From contig CP070820.1 of the NCBI GenBank assembly GCA_020344315.1, forward strand, positions 218,099 to 282,098: a DNA stretch of 64,000 nucleotides. The letters are read 5' to 3'. The translations under genes were made by a program, and so were the position numbers. Origin of the DNA: Candidatus Bathyarchaeum sp. (lineage in GTDB: Archaea; Thermoproteota; Bathyarchaeia; Bathyarchaeales; Bathyarchaeaceae). Of the stretch, positions 8,526 through 16,395 are shown piece after piece. The notes under the pieces are model-generated. The model saw only the letters and a program-made list of their open reading frames with translations. It did no database searches and was not told the origin of the DNA. Each line of letters begins with the position of its first letter. Position 1 is the first letter of the stretch.

Positions 8526-9188
8526 CTATTTAGGGTTTTCTCCATCGCAGAAACGTGTTATGTACTCCAGCGCCACCTGTGAAGCATTTTCCAACGTTTC
8601 TTCACTTATGCCGGTTGCTCCGCAAACTACTATGGTGACGTTTTCTGTTTCTTCGGTTACTTTTGTGTTGTCAGCATCCCGATAAGGGTAGACAGCTATC
8701 AGCTTCTCATTGTCAGAGACAACTATTTCTCCGCCTTTTAGAATCAAGGGTTTTTCCATGCCAATTCCCAAGAATTGTTCGCCCTCTTCTGCAAATCTCA
8801 TGAGAAGGTCTCCCTCCAGTTTGTCTGCGTCAAAGGTTGCTAAAGCAATTCTGCTCTTGATGGAGGCTAGGTTGTAGGCGTCAACAAGAGTGTTTATGCA
8901 TGGAATTGTTCTTCCTCCGAGAATTCTTCTGATCAAAGCCTCTGCTGCTGGGCGGTTTTTTGTAGGATCTATTCCCACTCTCCAGAAAAAGTTTCGATAG
9001 GCCCTGAAGATGGGCTGATCTTTCACTGAGTCTATGTCGTACTCTTCCCGGACCTGCTTCATTAGCTTGACCTTAAATTTTTCCAACTCGGGGTCTCTCT
9101 TCTGGATCTTCACGTCTTTAATGTGGAATATAGAAGCAGTCAAGTCTGGAAAACGAGCTTTCAGTTTAGAATCGATTTTCAGGCTCAT
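8526..9188 (-). CDS. Stand-alone B3/B4 domain protein (PheRS-beta-like, COG3382)
   Basis: 220-residue protein matching the free-standing B3/B4 domain of the phenylalanyl-tRNA synthetase beta chain. Clear blocks are PIFRAYRNFFWRVGIDPTKN, RPAAEALIRRILGGRTIPCI and NTLVDAYNLASIKSRIALATFD, the conserved B3/4 fold core. In PheRS this domain houses editing; stand-alone versions are proposed to act on mischarged tRNA or free amino acids, which is not demonstrated for this family member. Monocistronic and leftward, 58 bp from the transglutaminase-like gene. Confidence 0.8.
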   Translation of the reverse strand: MSLKIDSKLKARFPDLTASIFHIKDVKIQKRDPELEKFKVKLMKQVREEYDIDSVKDQPIFRAYRNFFWRVGIDPTKNRPAAEALIRRILGGRTIPCINTLVDAYNLASIKSRIALATFDADKLEGDLLMRFAEEGEQFLGIGMEKPLILKGGEIVVSDNEKLIAVYPYRDADNTKVTEETENVTIVVCGATGISEETLENASQVALEYITRFCDGENPK

Positions 9189-9246
9189 GTCTCCATCCTC
9201 CCTGTAGTTCGAATTAACCCTGCTCTTCTTCTGTTAGATAAGGTTT

Positions 9247-10404
9247 TCAAAAATGTTCTGGGTTATCTGCGAATTCCCAATCTTCGGAGGTCTCTGGTTC
9301 ATTCCATGTGCTTCCTCGCGTTGCCAGATTAACTACTAGGAGAATCACCAGCAAGAAGCTCAGTATGATCACTATCATCAGCAAGTCAGCGGGTATGACT
9401 ACAAGTCTGAATGTGCTGCTGGCTGCACTACTGTAGTCATCGTCCCCAACCCATGTGGCTTTGATAGAGTATATTCCGCCGGGAGGAGACTGCCATGTGT
9501 GGGAGTACTCTCCCTTGGAATCAGTTACAACCGTTGTCAGCAAAGTTAAGGGAGAACCCATTGAACTGACGTATAACGTGATTGATTCTCCTGACAAAGA
9601 AGGTGAAAGTGACCCGCTTATCTCTACATCGTTTTGTGCAACAACAAAATTCGTGGAAAGCGACATGTGAAGTGCCGAGGAATCAGGGATAATGTAGCTG
9701 GATGAAACCTGTCCCGGAGCTGTCTCTTCATAATTCCCAAGGGATATTATTTTTGCTGCTGCTCTCTGAAGAACTTCTGGGCATTCGCCGACGCGCCATC
9801 CCTTCTCCCAATTACCACCCGTAGTCTCGGCTACATAGAATTTCTTTCCTTGGTGTCTATAAAAATAAAGAGTGGACCGAGCGTCCTTTGGGCTTTCTGG
9901 CAGATGAACTCCCAAAAGCATGTGGTCGTGCCACTCAAGGTAGAGAAGGACTACGTCAAGTCCACCCGCCTTCATTATTGAGGCTGCCAGTATAGATAAG
10001 AGGTCGCAGTCACCTTCATTTTCAACAATGGTTTCTACAGGATATTTTTGTGGATCGCTCTCTACATATTCAATCTGATGTACTAACATGAGAACGCCGT
10101 TGGCAAAGTCCTCTTCGTTGTTGTAGATACTCCACAGGTCGTCCGCGATGGGTTCCAGAGCATCGGGGGTTACGAATCTGGAGAAATCGGAATAGTAGAG
10201 GGTGTGGTCTCTGCTGCTGTAATTCGCGTAGAGTGCTTCAGTTACTGAAACCCTTAAGCGATAGTTTATGGAGCCGTCTGGACTATCTAGAAGTTTGTAT
10301 GTGCATTCGTGAGCGGCGGCATAACAGCTGTTAAAGAGGAAGAGCAGTAGCAAAATGAAGAGAGTGGCGCAAAATATCTTCTGGCGCCTTGATGGTGAAG
10401 ACAT
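9247..10404 (-). CDS. Membrane-anchored transglutaminase-like protein with Ig-like domain
   Basis: 385 aa surface protein. Signal peptide at residues ~9-30 (FCATLFILLLLFLFNSCYA). A transglutaminase/cysteine-protease-like core has catalytic-type Cys in NEGDCDLLSILAASIMKAGG and His in WHDHMLLGVHLP. It is followed by an Ig-like beta-sandwich (VSGSLSP-type strands to YSIKATWVGDDDYSSAAS) and a C-terminal membrane helix (about 343-362) with a short acidic cytoplasmic tail. The active core therefore faces outside. The third catalytic residue (Asp/Asn) is not obvious; VAETTGGNWEKGW may carry it. Substrate unknown; roles in peptide cleavage or cross-linking are typical of the superfamily. Confidence 0.75.
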   Translation of the reverse strand: MSSPSRRQKIFCATLFILLLLFLFNSCYAAAHECTYKLLDSPDGSINYRLRVSVTEALYANYSSRDHTLYYSDFSRFVTPDALEPIADDLWSIYNNEEDFANGVLMLVHQIEYVESDPQKYPVETIVENEGDCDLLSILAASIMKAGGLDVVLLYLEWHDHMLLGVHLPESPKDARSTLYFYRHQGKKFYVAETTGGNWEKGWRVGECPEVLQRAAAKIISLGNYEETAPGQVSSSYIIPDSSALHMSLSTNFVVAQNDVEISGSLSPSLSGESITLYVSSMGSPLTLLTTVVTDSKGEYSHTWQSPPGGIYSIKATWVGDDDYSSAASSTFRLVVIPADLLMIVIILSFLLVILLVVNLATRGSTWNEPETSEDWEFADNPEHF

Positions 10405-10850
10405 ACACTTAACCCTTCTTCTTCACCCTATTTAACATTGATCAGAATATTAAATGTTATGTTACACGAACAGATGAATTAATGACTAAAAACGCTACAT
10501 ACTCTATCCATTCTCCCAATCTTACAACATTCGCATTTATCACCCTTTATTCTCCCAAAAAATCATCGCCAAAACAGACAAAAAGAAGAAACCAAACATA
10601 TTTGAAGACTAATAACAGAAGATTGTTGAAAACAGTTTTTTTCCAGAAAACTAAGAGAACAGCAAAACTGGTTATAACGCATGAGCCGGAAAACTGACCG
10701 ATGCAGGCTATATCTGTGATTTCTACCTTGATCGCAAGTCACTCAGAAAACGCAAATGATTTTGATTCACTTATGGAGCCCTTGATTTATCTAAAAGTAA
10801 ATAAAGGTATTTGCTGATATTAGGGAAGCAACCGAAAAATAGGTCCTAAA
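10405..10850. other. Intergenic, AT-rich, contains one dispersed repeat copy
   Basis: 446 bp between divergent surface-protein genes. Both genes should have promoters here, with TATA-like runs near 10445 and 10790. A 71-codon open frame inside is Lys/Asn/Thr-rich with no protein character and overlaps the repeat, so I do not call it a gene. Confidence 0.5.
10597..10642 (-). repeat. Dispersed repeat family, copy 1
   Basis: On the minus strand the core CTGTTTTCAACAATC continues as TTCTGTTATTAG. The 27-nt core (10609-10635) matches the copy at 48632-48658 at 26 of 27 positions, and similarity extends on both sides (GAAAAAA upstream, AATATG downstream). Lies in noncoding DNA. Confidence 0.7.
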
Positions 10851-12410
10851 ATGGTGTTTGACTTGAATGCACACACGCACAAAAGAGCCTCACTGATAAT
10901 CGTGATTTCTCTTCTGGTCCTTTCAACATTATCGATTCTCTCGATGCAATCATGCCCAGTTAGCGCCCAAACTTCAGACGCAGTCCTCACCGGCACAATC
11001 TACGATAGCGGAGTGGACACTGATGACGATGGACTCTTCAATTTCTTAGAAATCGGAGTTCAAATTAACGTTTCCACCGCAGGAACATATGATGTGGATG
11101 TGACGGACCTTTACGATGCAGATTACAACCTCATCGACCTCTCGAACAGGAGTTCCAAGTACTTCGATGTGGGCATTCATGTTTTCGACATCTACCTAGA
11201 TGGCGAGGTCATCTACAACTCTGGCATCAATCCTACCTCAGTTGCCCTCATCGACCTCTACACCGACACCGAAGACCCAATTAGCACCGAACATGACATT
11301 CCCCTCTCAGAGGACTACACCTACACCGACTTCCAGACCAAGCCCGTTATAATCGACTACAAATTCAATGAGATAGAACGAGAGATAATCTTAGGTCATG
11401 GAAAAAGCATTCGCATCACAAACATCTACACCATAACCAACCTTGGAGACAACATACTTAATATTGAATTCGGCATCCCCGACGATGCCTCCAACATCAA
11501 GTTGCGGGACGAGATGGGTAATCTTGAGGTGTCAGAGGGATTCAAAACGATAACAGTGAATCTTAGAGAAAATTTGTATACAAATCAAACGGTGATGCTT
11601 TATGTTAGTTATTATCTTCCATGGGAAACCTACGTCACTCCGCAGAATGGAGTTAACTACAGCTTAGATTTTACCTTCTATGAAGAATTCGATTGGACGA
11701 TAGGAGAGCTAACTGTCTCCATAATTCTTCCTGAAGGCGCTGAGTTCCAGTCCTCTAATCCTAGCGATTATCTCAGCGTCCAAAAAGGCGGTCTTAAAGA
11801 CACCGTGACCTTTGCTTTCTCCGATGTGACCCCGGAGGACGATCTCAATTTTGAGATCAGTTATAGGTATCTTATGTTCTGGTCTTCTTTCTACCCTACT
11901 ATATGGGTGGGAGTCTTGGTTGTTATTGTGTCCGCCGTTGCTTTTCTCTGGAAAGCTCCTGCACCCGTTGCTGCTCCGATAATTCCGGTTCCACCGGAGA
12001 ATATCAGGAGATTCGTTGATGTCTATGAAGAAAAAGCAAGGATTAAGTCAGAGCTTGAATCCATGGAGGAGCGGTTACGGAAGGGAAAAATTTCTAGACG
12101 CAGATTCAAGATTCGGAAAAGAATGCTGGATGGTCGTCTCTCCACGATTTCTAGGGATCTCTCTTCTCTTCATGAGAAGATACGGGTTGCTGGTCACAAA
12201 TATGCAAACATGATGAGACAGATTGAGGTGGCTGAAAACAATCTTGAAGGCGCGGTGAGGGACATCCAACGAGTCAAAGCTAGATACAGGCGCGGTGAGG
12301 TATCTAAGGGTGCGTATGGAAAGCTTATGGACGAATACAATCGCAGAAGCGAAGAGGCTGAGGCAACGATTGATGGTGTTCTTCTGAGGCTCAGAGAGGA
12401 AATCCGTTAG
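10851..12410 (+). CDS. Membrane protein with large extracytoplasmic domain and cytoplasmic coiled coil
   Basis: 519 aa. Signal/anchor at about residues 13-38. An acidic extracytoplasmic region begins with a calcium-loop-like DSGVDTDDDGLFNFLEIG and contains beta-rich domains. One membrane segment lies near residues 345-365 (FYPTIWVGVLVVIVSAVAFLW), then a Pro-rich hinge and a charged cytoplasmic tail of about 140 residues predicted as coiled coil (KARIKSELESMEERLRKGKI, RRSEEAEATIDGVLLRLREE). The topology suggests transmission of an outside signal or anchoring to a cytoplasmic partner. No named family recognised. The first 140 residues resemble other archaeal surface proteins of the same start pattern. 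Confidence 0.65.
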   Translation: MVFDLNAHTHKRASLIIVISLLVLSTLSILSMQSCPVSAQTSDAVLTGTIYDSGVDTDDDGLFNFLEIGVQINVSTAGTYDVDVTDLYDADYNLIDLSNRSSKYFDVGIHVFDIYLDGEVIYNSGINPTSVALIDLYTDTEDPISTEHDIPLSEDYTYTDFQTKPVIIDYKFNEIEREIILGHGKSIRITNIYTITNLGDNILNIEFGIPDDASNIKLRDEMGNLEVSEGFKTITVNLRENLYTNQTVMLYVSYYLPWETYVTPQNGVNYSLDFTFYEEFDWTIGELTVSIILPEGAEFQSSNPSDYLSVQKGGLKDTVTFAFSDVTPEDDLNFEISYRYLMFWSSFYPTIWVGVLVVIVSAVAFLWKAPAPVAAPIIPVPPENIRRFVDVYEEKARIKSELESMEERLRKGKISRRRFKIRKRMLDGRLSTISRDLSSLHEKIRVAGHKYANMMRQIEVAENNLEGAVRDIQRVKARYRRGEVSKGAYGKLMDEYNRRSEEAEATIDGVLLRLREEIR

Positions 12411-12477
12411 TTACAAAACGTTTTTATTTCATAGCCTCATTTTCTTTAAAATCTAAAAAGGCGGAGTTGATTATCTG

Positions 12478-12663
12478 ATGGTTGAAATCAAGGTCGATGT
12501 GGATAAATGCACCGGATGCGAAACTTGCGTTGACGTATGTCCTGTAGAGGTTTACGAAATGAAAGACGGCAAGTCTGTGGCAGTAAACATTGAGGACTGT
12601 CTTGTATGTAGAGCCTGCGAGATGCAATGCCCCGAAGGTGCAATCCAAGTCATCGAAGAGTAA
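12478..12663 (+). CDS. Ferredoxin, 2x[4Fe-4S]
   Basis: 61-residue bacterial-type ferredoxin. The first cluster motif is CTGCETCVDVCP (Cys 11, 14, 17, 21) and the second CLVCRACEMQCP (Cys 41, 44, 47, 51); all eight ligands are present. Small soluble electron carrier, suitable for radical SAM or oxidoreductase partners. Start ATG with GGCGGAG-like RBS upstream. Stands alone after the coiled-coil membrane protein gene. Confidence 0.92.
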   Translation: MVEIKVDVDKCTGCETCVDVCPVEVYEMKDGKSVAVNIEDCLVCRACEMQCPEGAIQVIEE

Positions 12664-12730
12664 AAAAAGGCAAACCAATTAGAATGCCTACTCGGGGAAG
12701 CAATTACATTTCCCCAAACTTTCAATTCTT

Positions 12731-12780
12731 CCATGAAAAATGCTGTTTTTCAACATACTGCTGTTAGCAATTTTTTACAT
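12731..12780 (+). repeat. Dispersed repeat family, copy 2 (divergent)
   Basis: Core GCTGTTTTTCAACATACTGC followed by TGTTAGCAA; same order of blocks as the copies at 10597 and 48615 (purine run, CTGTTT-CAACA, CTGCTGTTA) with several substitutions. Noncoding. Confidence 0.5.
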
Positions 12781-12870
12781 GCAATAAATTGTTATTTCCA
12801 CGTATATATAATACATTTTTTAAACAATGCATGAATTGTATATGGGTAGATTAAGATGTATAGATAGTTA

Positions 12871-13304
12871 TTGAAGCTGAACGAGAGAACCTGTATTAAT
12901 ATCTTAGACAGTAAGCTAGAGATCTTCATCAAGAGAGGCGGTTACGGGATCGTTAGTCGGATCAAGAGAGGAAAGAGGGAAGGAAAATTTAGAGATATCT
13001 CGAAAGCTTCTGAAGTTACGGGGCTCGCAAGTCCTACGATCTACAAGATATTGGAAGAGCATCCAGACATAGGGCAAGTGCCGAGAATATCGTAGATCAG
13101 ACAGGGACAGAGCTGAGAACTCTAGAGAAGTTCTACAGAGCAAAAGATGAAACTAAGTTACGTCATGAAATGCAGGGGACAGAATACAAAACGATACCCT
13201 TCCATGAATGGATAGGATCTTTAAGCATCATCTTCAGAGCGAGATACAACCAGCTCGGAGCAAATCTTGATGGAGCCAAACAATCTTTCGATACGCTTCC
13301 TTAA
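12871..13304 (+). pseudogene. Frameshifted HTH-protein remnant
   Basis: Two frames join into one protein-like sequence. 12871-13095 reads KFRDISKASEVTGLASPTIY followed by KILEEHPD, a helix-turn-helix of the kind seen in archaeal recombinases and element regulators. After a frame change near 13080-13090 a second frame to the TAA at 13304 reads LRTLEKFYRAKDETKLRHEM and FHEWIGSLSIIFRARYNQL. The first part has a TTG as its only start and no RBS. I interpret it as a decayed gene, possibly from a mobile element; the family is not firmly identified. Confidence 0.5.
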
Positions 13305-13530
13305 ACTTCTTCTTGCTACATAACTCCCAAATCTTCATTGAAACATTTTTTCTGACTCGTTTATTAAGAAGATCCATTTTTTATTGGTTTCACTTTCAGC
13401 TATTCTTCATAGGTTAAACTACAGTTTGACGGTTTAGGAGTTTTACATTTTAACAAGTGTGTTACATTTTTGTAATGTTCTAATTGATTATTAAATTTAA
13501 CATAGTTTTTCAATCAGAATATATTAAGAG

Positions 13531-13538
13531 TAATATAT
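13531..13538 (+). promoter_or_regulatory. TATA box for the carbohydrate-binding surface protein
   Basis: TAATATAT about 24 bp before the ATG at 13558, which predicts a leaderless transcript; no Shine-Dalgarno precedes the start. Confidence 0.4.
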
Positions 13539-13557
13539 CTGTAACGACGTATTTCTT

Positions 13558-15630
13558 ATGAGCGGAAAAATGGCAAAACGAAAGTTGATGTTTCTCCTCG
13601 GATCTATTCTCATACTGTCAATAGTTGCAGCATATATCTATTCAAACTGGAGTACAGACGTTACCTCTACTACACCGGAAGAGAGTACAACCGAGGGGCC
13701 AACAACTGAAGAACCAACAACTGAGGAGCCAACGACTAGGGAACCAACAACTGAAGAGCCCACAACCGAAGAACCAACAACCGAAGAGCCCACAACCGAG
13801 GAGCCAACGACTGAGGAGCCAACAACCGAGGAACCGACAACTGAGGAACCGACGACTGAGGAACCGACCACTGAAATGCCAACAACTGAGGAGCCAACGA
13901 CTGGGGAACCAACAACTGAGGAGCCACCATCCGAGGAGCCGACAACCAGTGACCCTTTAGACATTATGATAGCTGAAGCGGTAGGAAATAATGAAGACGA
14001 CCATGAAGATGAAGAAGATTATATATGGGATAGTTCCGATGTCATTACAATAACATTGAATATCGATTCAATAACCGTCGATGAAGAAAACGGCACCATA
14101 ATTGATGAAACAACGGTAACCATTACATCTGCAGGTACTTACAACATAAGCGGTACTTTGGTAGATGGACAGATAATCGTAGACACTAATGATGAAGAGA
14201 CTGTAAGACTTGTCTTAAACGGGGTCAACATCAGTAGCACTGCAAGCGCCCCTATTTATGTTGAGGATGCAGCAATAACCGTCATTGTCCTTGCCGAAAA
14301 TACAGAAAATTATCTAACAGACAACGTGAACAATGCAGAATACGGTACACTTGCTAGTAGAGATGACCTTACAATCTACGGTAATGGGACACTCACAGTT
14401 AGTGGAAATGCTAACGATGCTATTCGAAGTAATGACGGACTTGTCATAAAAAGCGGGAATATTAAGGTAACTTCAGTCGATGACGGGATTAGGGGTAAAA
14501 ATTATCTAGTGATTAAAGGTGGAAACATCACGGTAAATTCCGTTGGCGACGGCTTGAAATCGGATAATGCCGAAGAAGAAAACAGAGGGTATATCTCTAT
14601 TGAAGATGGTATGATAAATATTACTTCCACCAAAGGGGACGCTGTTACTGCCCAAACTGATCTATTGGTAACCGGCGGGACATTCGCTTTGACAAGCGGC
14701 GGCGGAAGCGCTGTAACACCTAATGATCTATCCACTAAAGGGCTAAAAGCCGGTATCTGTATAGTTATAGATGATGGAGATTTTACCATCAACTCTTCTG
14801 ATGATGCAATTCACTCAGATCACATGATCCTCATAAATAACGGTACATACCATATTGCTACAGGGGATGACGGCATACACGCAGACACATCTTTGGAAAT
14901 CAATGACGGAACATTTGTCATATCACAATCCTATGAAGGGCTAGAGAGTAACATGAAAATCACCATTAACAATGGCCATTTTCAGATTAATGCAATTGAT
15001 GACGGAATTAATGTAGCCGCAGGGAATGGGGGCGATTTTGTACCTGGAGGAGGCTGGGGCGGCGGAGGCGGTGGCGGTTTTGGACCTCCGGGTGAATTCT
15101 ACATATACATCAACGGCGGCTTTATTTACATTGAATCAGATTGTGACGGTCTTGACTCAGACGGATATATTGAGATGAGTGGCGGTGTTTTGATTATTGA
15201 CGGTCCGGTCCCAGGGTCATTCCCTAACGCTGCGATAGATTATGGTATGGGCTCATTAAACGTCACCGGCGGGATATTAGTGGGGGTAGGAAGCTCCGAT
15301 ATGACACAGGGTCCAAGCACAATGTCTACTCAATATTCCTTAATCGTGAACTTTGGCTCACCGCAGTCAGCGAATACATTAGTGAATATCCAAACTGCTT
15401 TAGGTGAGACAGTTCTTACGTTTAGTCCCGCGAAAGCATATCAATCGATAGTCTTCTCTTCTCCTGAGCTTACAACTGTTTCATATGACCTATATCTGGG
15501 AGGAAGCTCCACAGGTACTCTCTCATACGGCATATATGAAGATGGAACATACAGCCCAGGAACCAAATATACCAGCTTTACTATTTCCGAGGTTGTAACG
15601 ACTATAGGTAGCAGCGCATTTTCGTGGTAA
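13558..15630 (+). CDS. Cthe_2159-type carbohydrate-binding beta-helix protein with Thr-Pro-Glu linker
   Basis: 690 aa. N-terminal membrane anchor at about residues 9-28. Residues ~42-137 are a TTEEP/TTREP/TTGEP repeat, a flexible spacer and a likely O-glycosylation target. Residues ~160-690 match the Cthe_2159 family (calcium-dependent polygalacturonate-binding right-handed beta-helix): many repeats of the DDGI/DDAIHSD/GDGLKSDN type, each starting a coil. A Gly-rich turn (GGWGGGGGGGFGPPG) interrupts the helix near 500. Anchored at the N-terminus, the binding domain would project outward. It is convergent with the VTC-CotH-DUF4956 genes, the same partners it has in Bacteria, which argues for shared function and transfer as a set. 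Confidence 0.85.
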   Translation: MSGKMAKRKLMFLLGSILILSIVAAYIYSNWSTDVTSTTPEESTTEGPTTEEPTTEEPTTREPTTEEPTTEEPTTEEPTTEEPTTEEPTTEEPTTEEPTTEEPTTEMPTTEEPTTGEPTTEEPPSEEPTTSDPLDIMIAEAVGNNEDDHEDEEDYIWDSSDVITITLNIDSITVDEENGTIIDETTVTITSAGTYNISGTLVDGQIIVDTNDEETVRLVLNGVNISSTASAPIYVEDAAITVIVLAENTENYLTDNVNNAEYGTLASRDDLTIYGNGTLTVSGNANDAIRSNDGLVIKSGNIKVTSVDDGIRGKNYLVIKGGNITVNSVGDGLKSDNAEEENRGYISIEDGMINITSTKGDAVTAQTDLLVTGGTFALTSGGGSAVTPNDLSTKGLKAGICIVIDDGDFTINSSDDAIHSDHMILINNGTYHIATGDDGIHADTSLEINDGTFVISQSYEGLESNMKITINNGHFQINAIDDGINVAAGNGGDFVPGGGWGGGGGGGFGPPGEFYIYINGGFIYIESDCDGLDSDGYIEMSGGVLIIDGPVPGSFPNAAIDYGMGSLNVTGGILVGVGSSDMTQGPSTMSTQYSLIVNFGSPQSANTLVNIQTALGETVLTFSPAKAYQSIVFSSPELTTVSYDLYLGGSSTGTLSYGIYEDGTYSPGTKYTSFTISEVVTTIGSSAFSW
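13684..13950 (+). repeat. 15-bp tandem repeat coding for the TTEEP linker
   Basis: About 17 imperfect units of GAACCAACAACTGAG type; variants are mostly synonymous (CCA/CCG/CCC, GAA/GAG, ACA/ACG), with occasional changes to R, G, M or S. The synonymous divergence indicates selection on the peptide. The same tract creates long open frames on other strands that are not genes. Confidence 0.85.
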
Positions 15631-15683
15631 TGACTAAAGCAAATGGTGACACTCTTTCACTCTTCTAGTTTGCAGCAAAAACA

Positions 15684-16391
15684 TCAAACCAGAACACCTG
15701 CTGACCCCCTACACATAGCAAACTTTCCAATAGCAGACCGCGGACGAATCCCGCCCGAAAACAAACCCCGAACAACCTCAGGAAGAACACTGCCAAACTT
15801 AACCTCCAAAATCACACCCGGTTCCTCACGAATCCCAACAGTAGAAGCATCATGATCAAAAAGAGAAACAGGTCCCAAACCAGTACGCAGTCCAATATCA
15901 AAAGTAACCCTTAGATCTCCAACAGGATGAACATACGCCTCACGAAGATATTCCACTACTACTACAGGACGTAGAAGATTTCGACGGCACTCCAAATAGA
16001 AACACCTGAGAAGTTGACTTTCCGAATCAGCTAAGAAAGAAACGTCCCCGCCTATAATACGATCGGCTTCATCCCTACTTAGCACCGCACTCTCCTTAAA
16101 CACGTAATAATTAAACTTACTCTTACGCTCAAACTTAACAAAATCATCGCATAAATCATAGATTCGCATACGATATTTCTTCCGTATAGGAACCCCAGCC
16201 ATCTTATCGAAAAAAGCAGTATTCCTAAAATCATCAAAATAAAGACTCCGAACATGATAACGACCATCAGGCCCAGCATGAGAATCCAACTTAAGAACCG
16301 CCCCCAACTTCCTGCTAAGAATCCGATACTGCATAAAATTAAGATGATACTTCAGTTCATGCCTCAGACGACGCCCCTCAAGATCAAACAT
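15684..16391 (-). CDS. VTC-domain protein (polyphosphate polymerase-like)
   Basis: CYTH/VTC-type tunnel protein. Conserved basic and acidic strands appear in order: RHELKYHL at the N-terminus, YHVRSLYFDD, RKKYRMRIYD, FVKFERKSKF, VVVEYLREAY, LRVTFDIGLRTG, and LEVKFGSVLPEVV near the C-terminus. In yeast Vtc4 these residues bind nucleotide and polyphosphate. There is no SPX or membrane domain, so it would be cytoplasmic unless complexed with the DUF4956 protein. A longer reading starts at 16412, but AGGTGAT just before the ATG at 16391, and the CotH stop at 16396, favour the shorter form. Last gene of the DUF4956-CotH-VTC operon. Confidence 0.85.
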   Translation of the reverse strand: MFDLEGRRLRHELKYHLNFMQYRILSRKLGAVLKLDSHAGPDGRYHVRSLYFDDFRNTAFFDKMAGVPIRKKYRMRIYDLCDDFVKFERKSKFNYYVFKESAVLSRDEADRIIGGDVSFLADSESQLLRCFYLECRRNLLRPVVVVEYLREAYVHPVGDLRVTFDIGLRTGLGPVSLFDHDASTVGIREEPGVILEVKFGSVLPEVVRGLFSGGIRPRSAIGKFAMCRGSAGVLV

Positions 16392-16395
16392 AAAA

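Noticed and set aside
10482-10697. 71-codon plus-strand frame in the gap before 10851
   Set aside because: Low-complexity Lys/Asn/Thr composition, no RBS, and it overlaps an inverted copy of the dispersed repeat.
13625-13964. Long open frames on other frames and the opposite strand of the TTEEP tract
   Set aside because: They are by-products of a 15-bp repeat lacking stops; composition is not protein-like and the sense frame shows synonymous variation.
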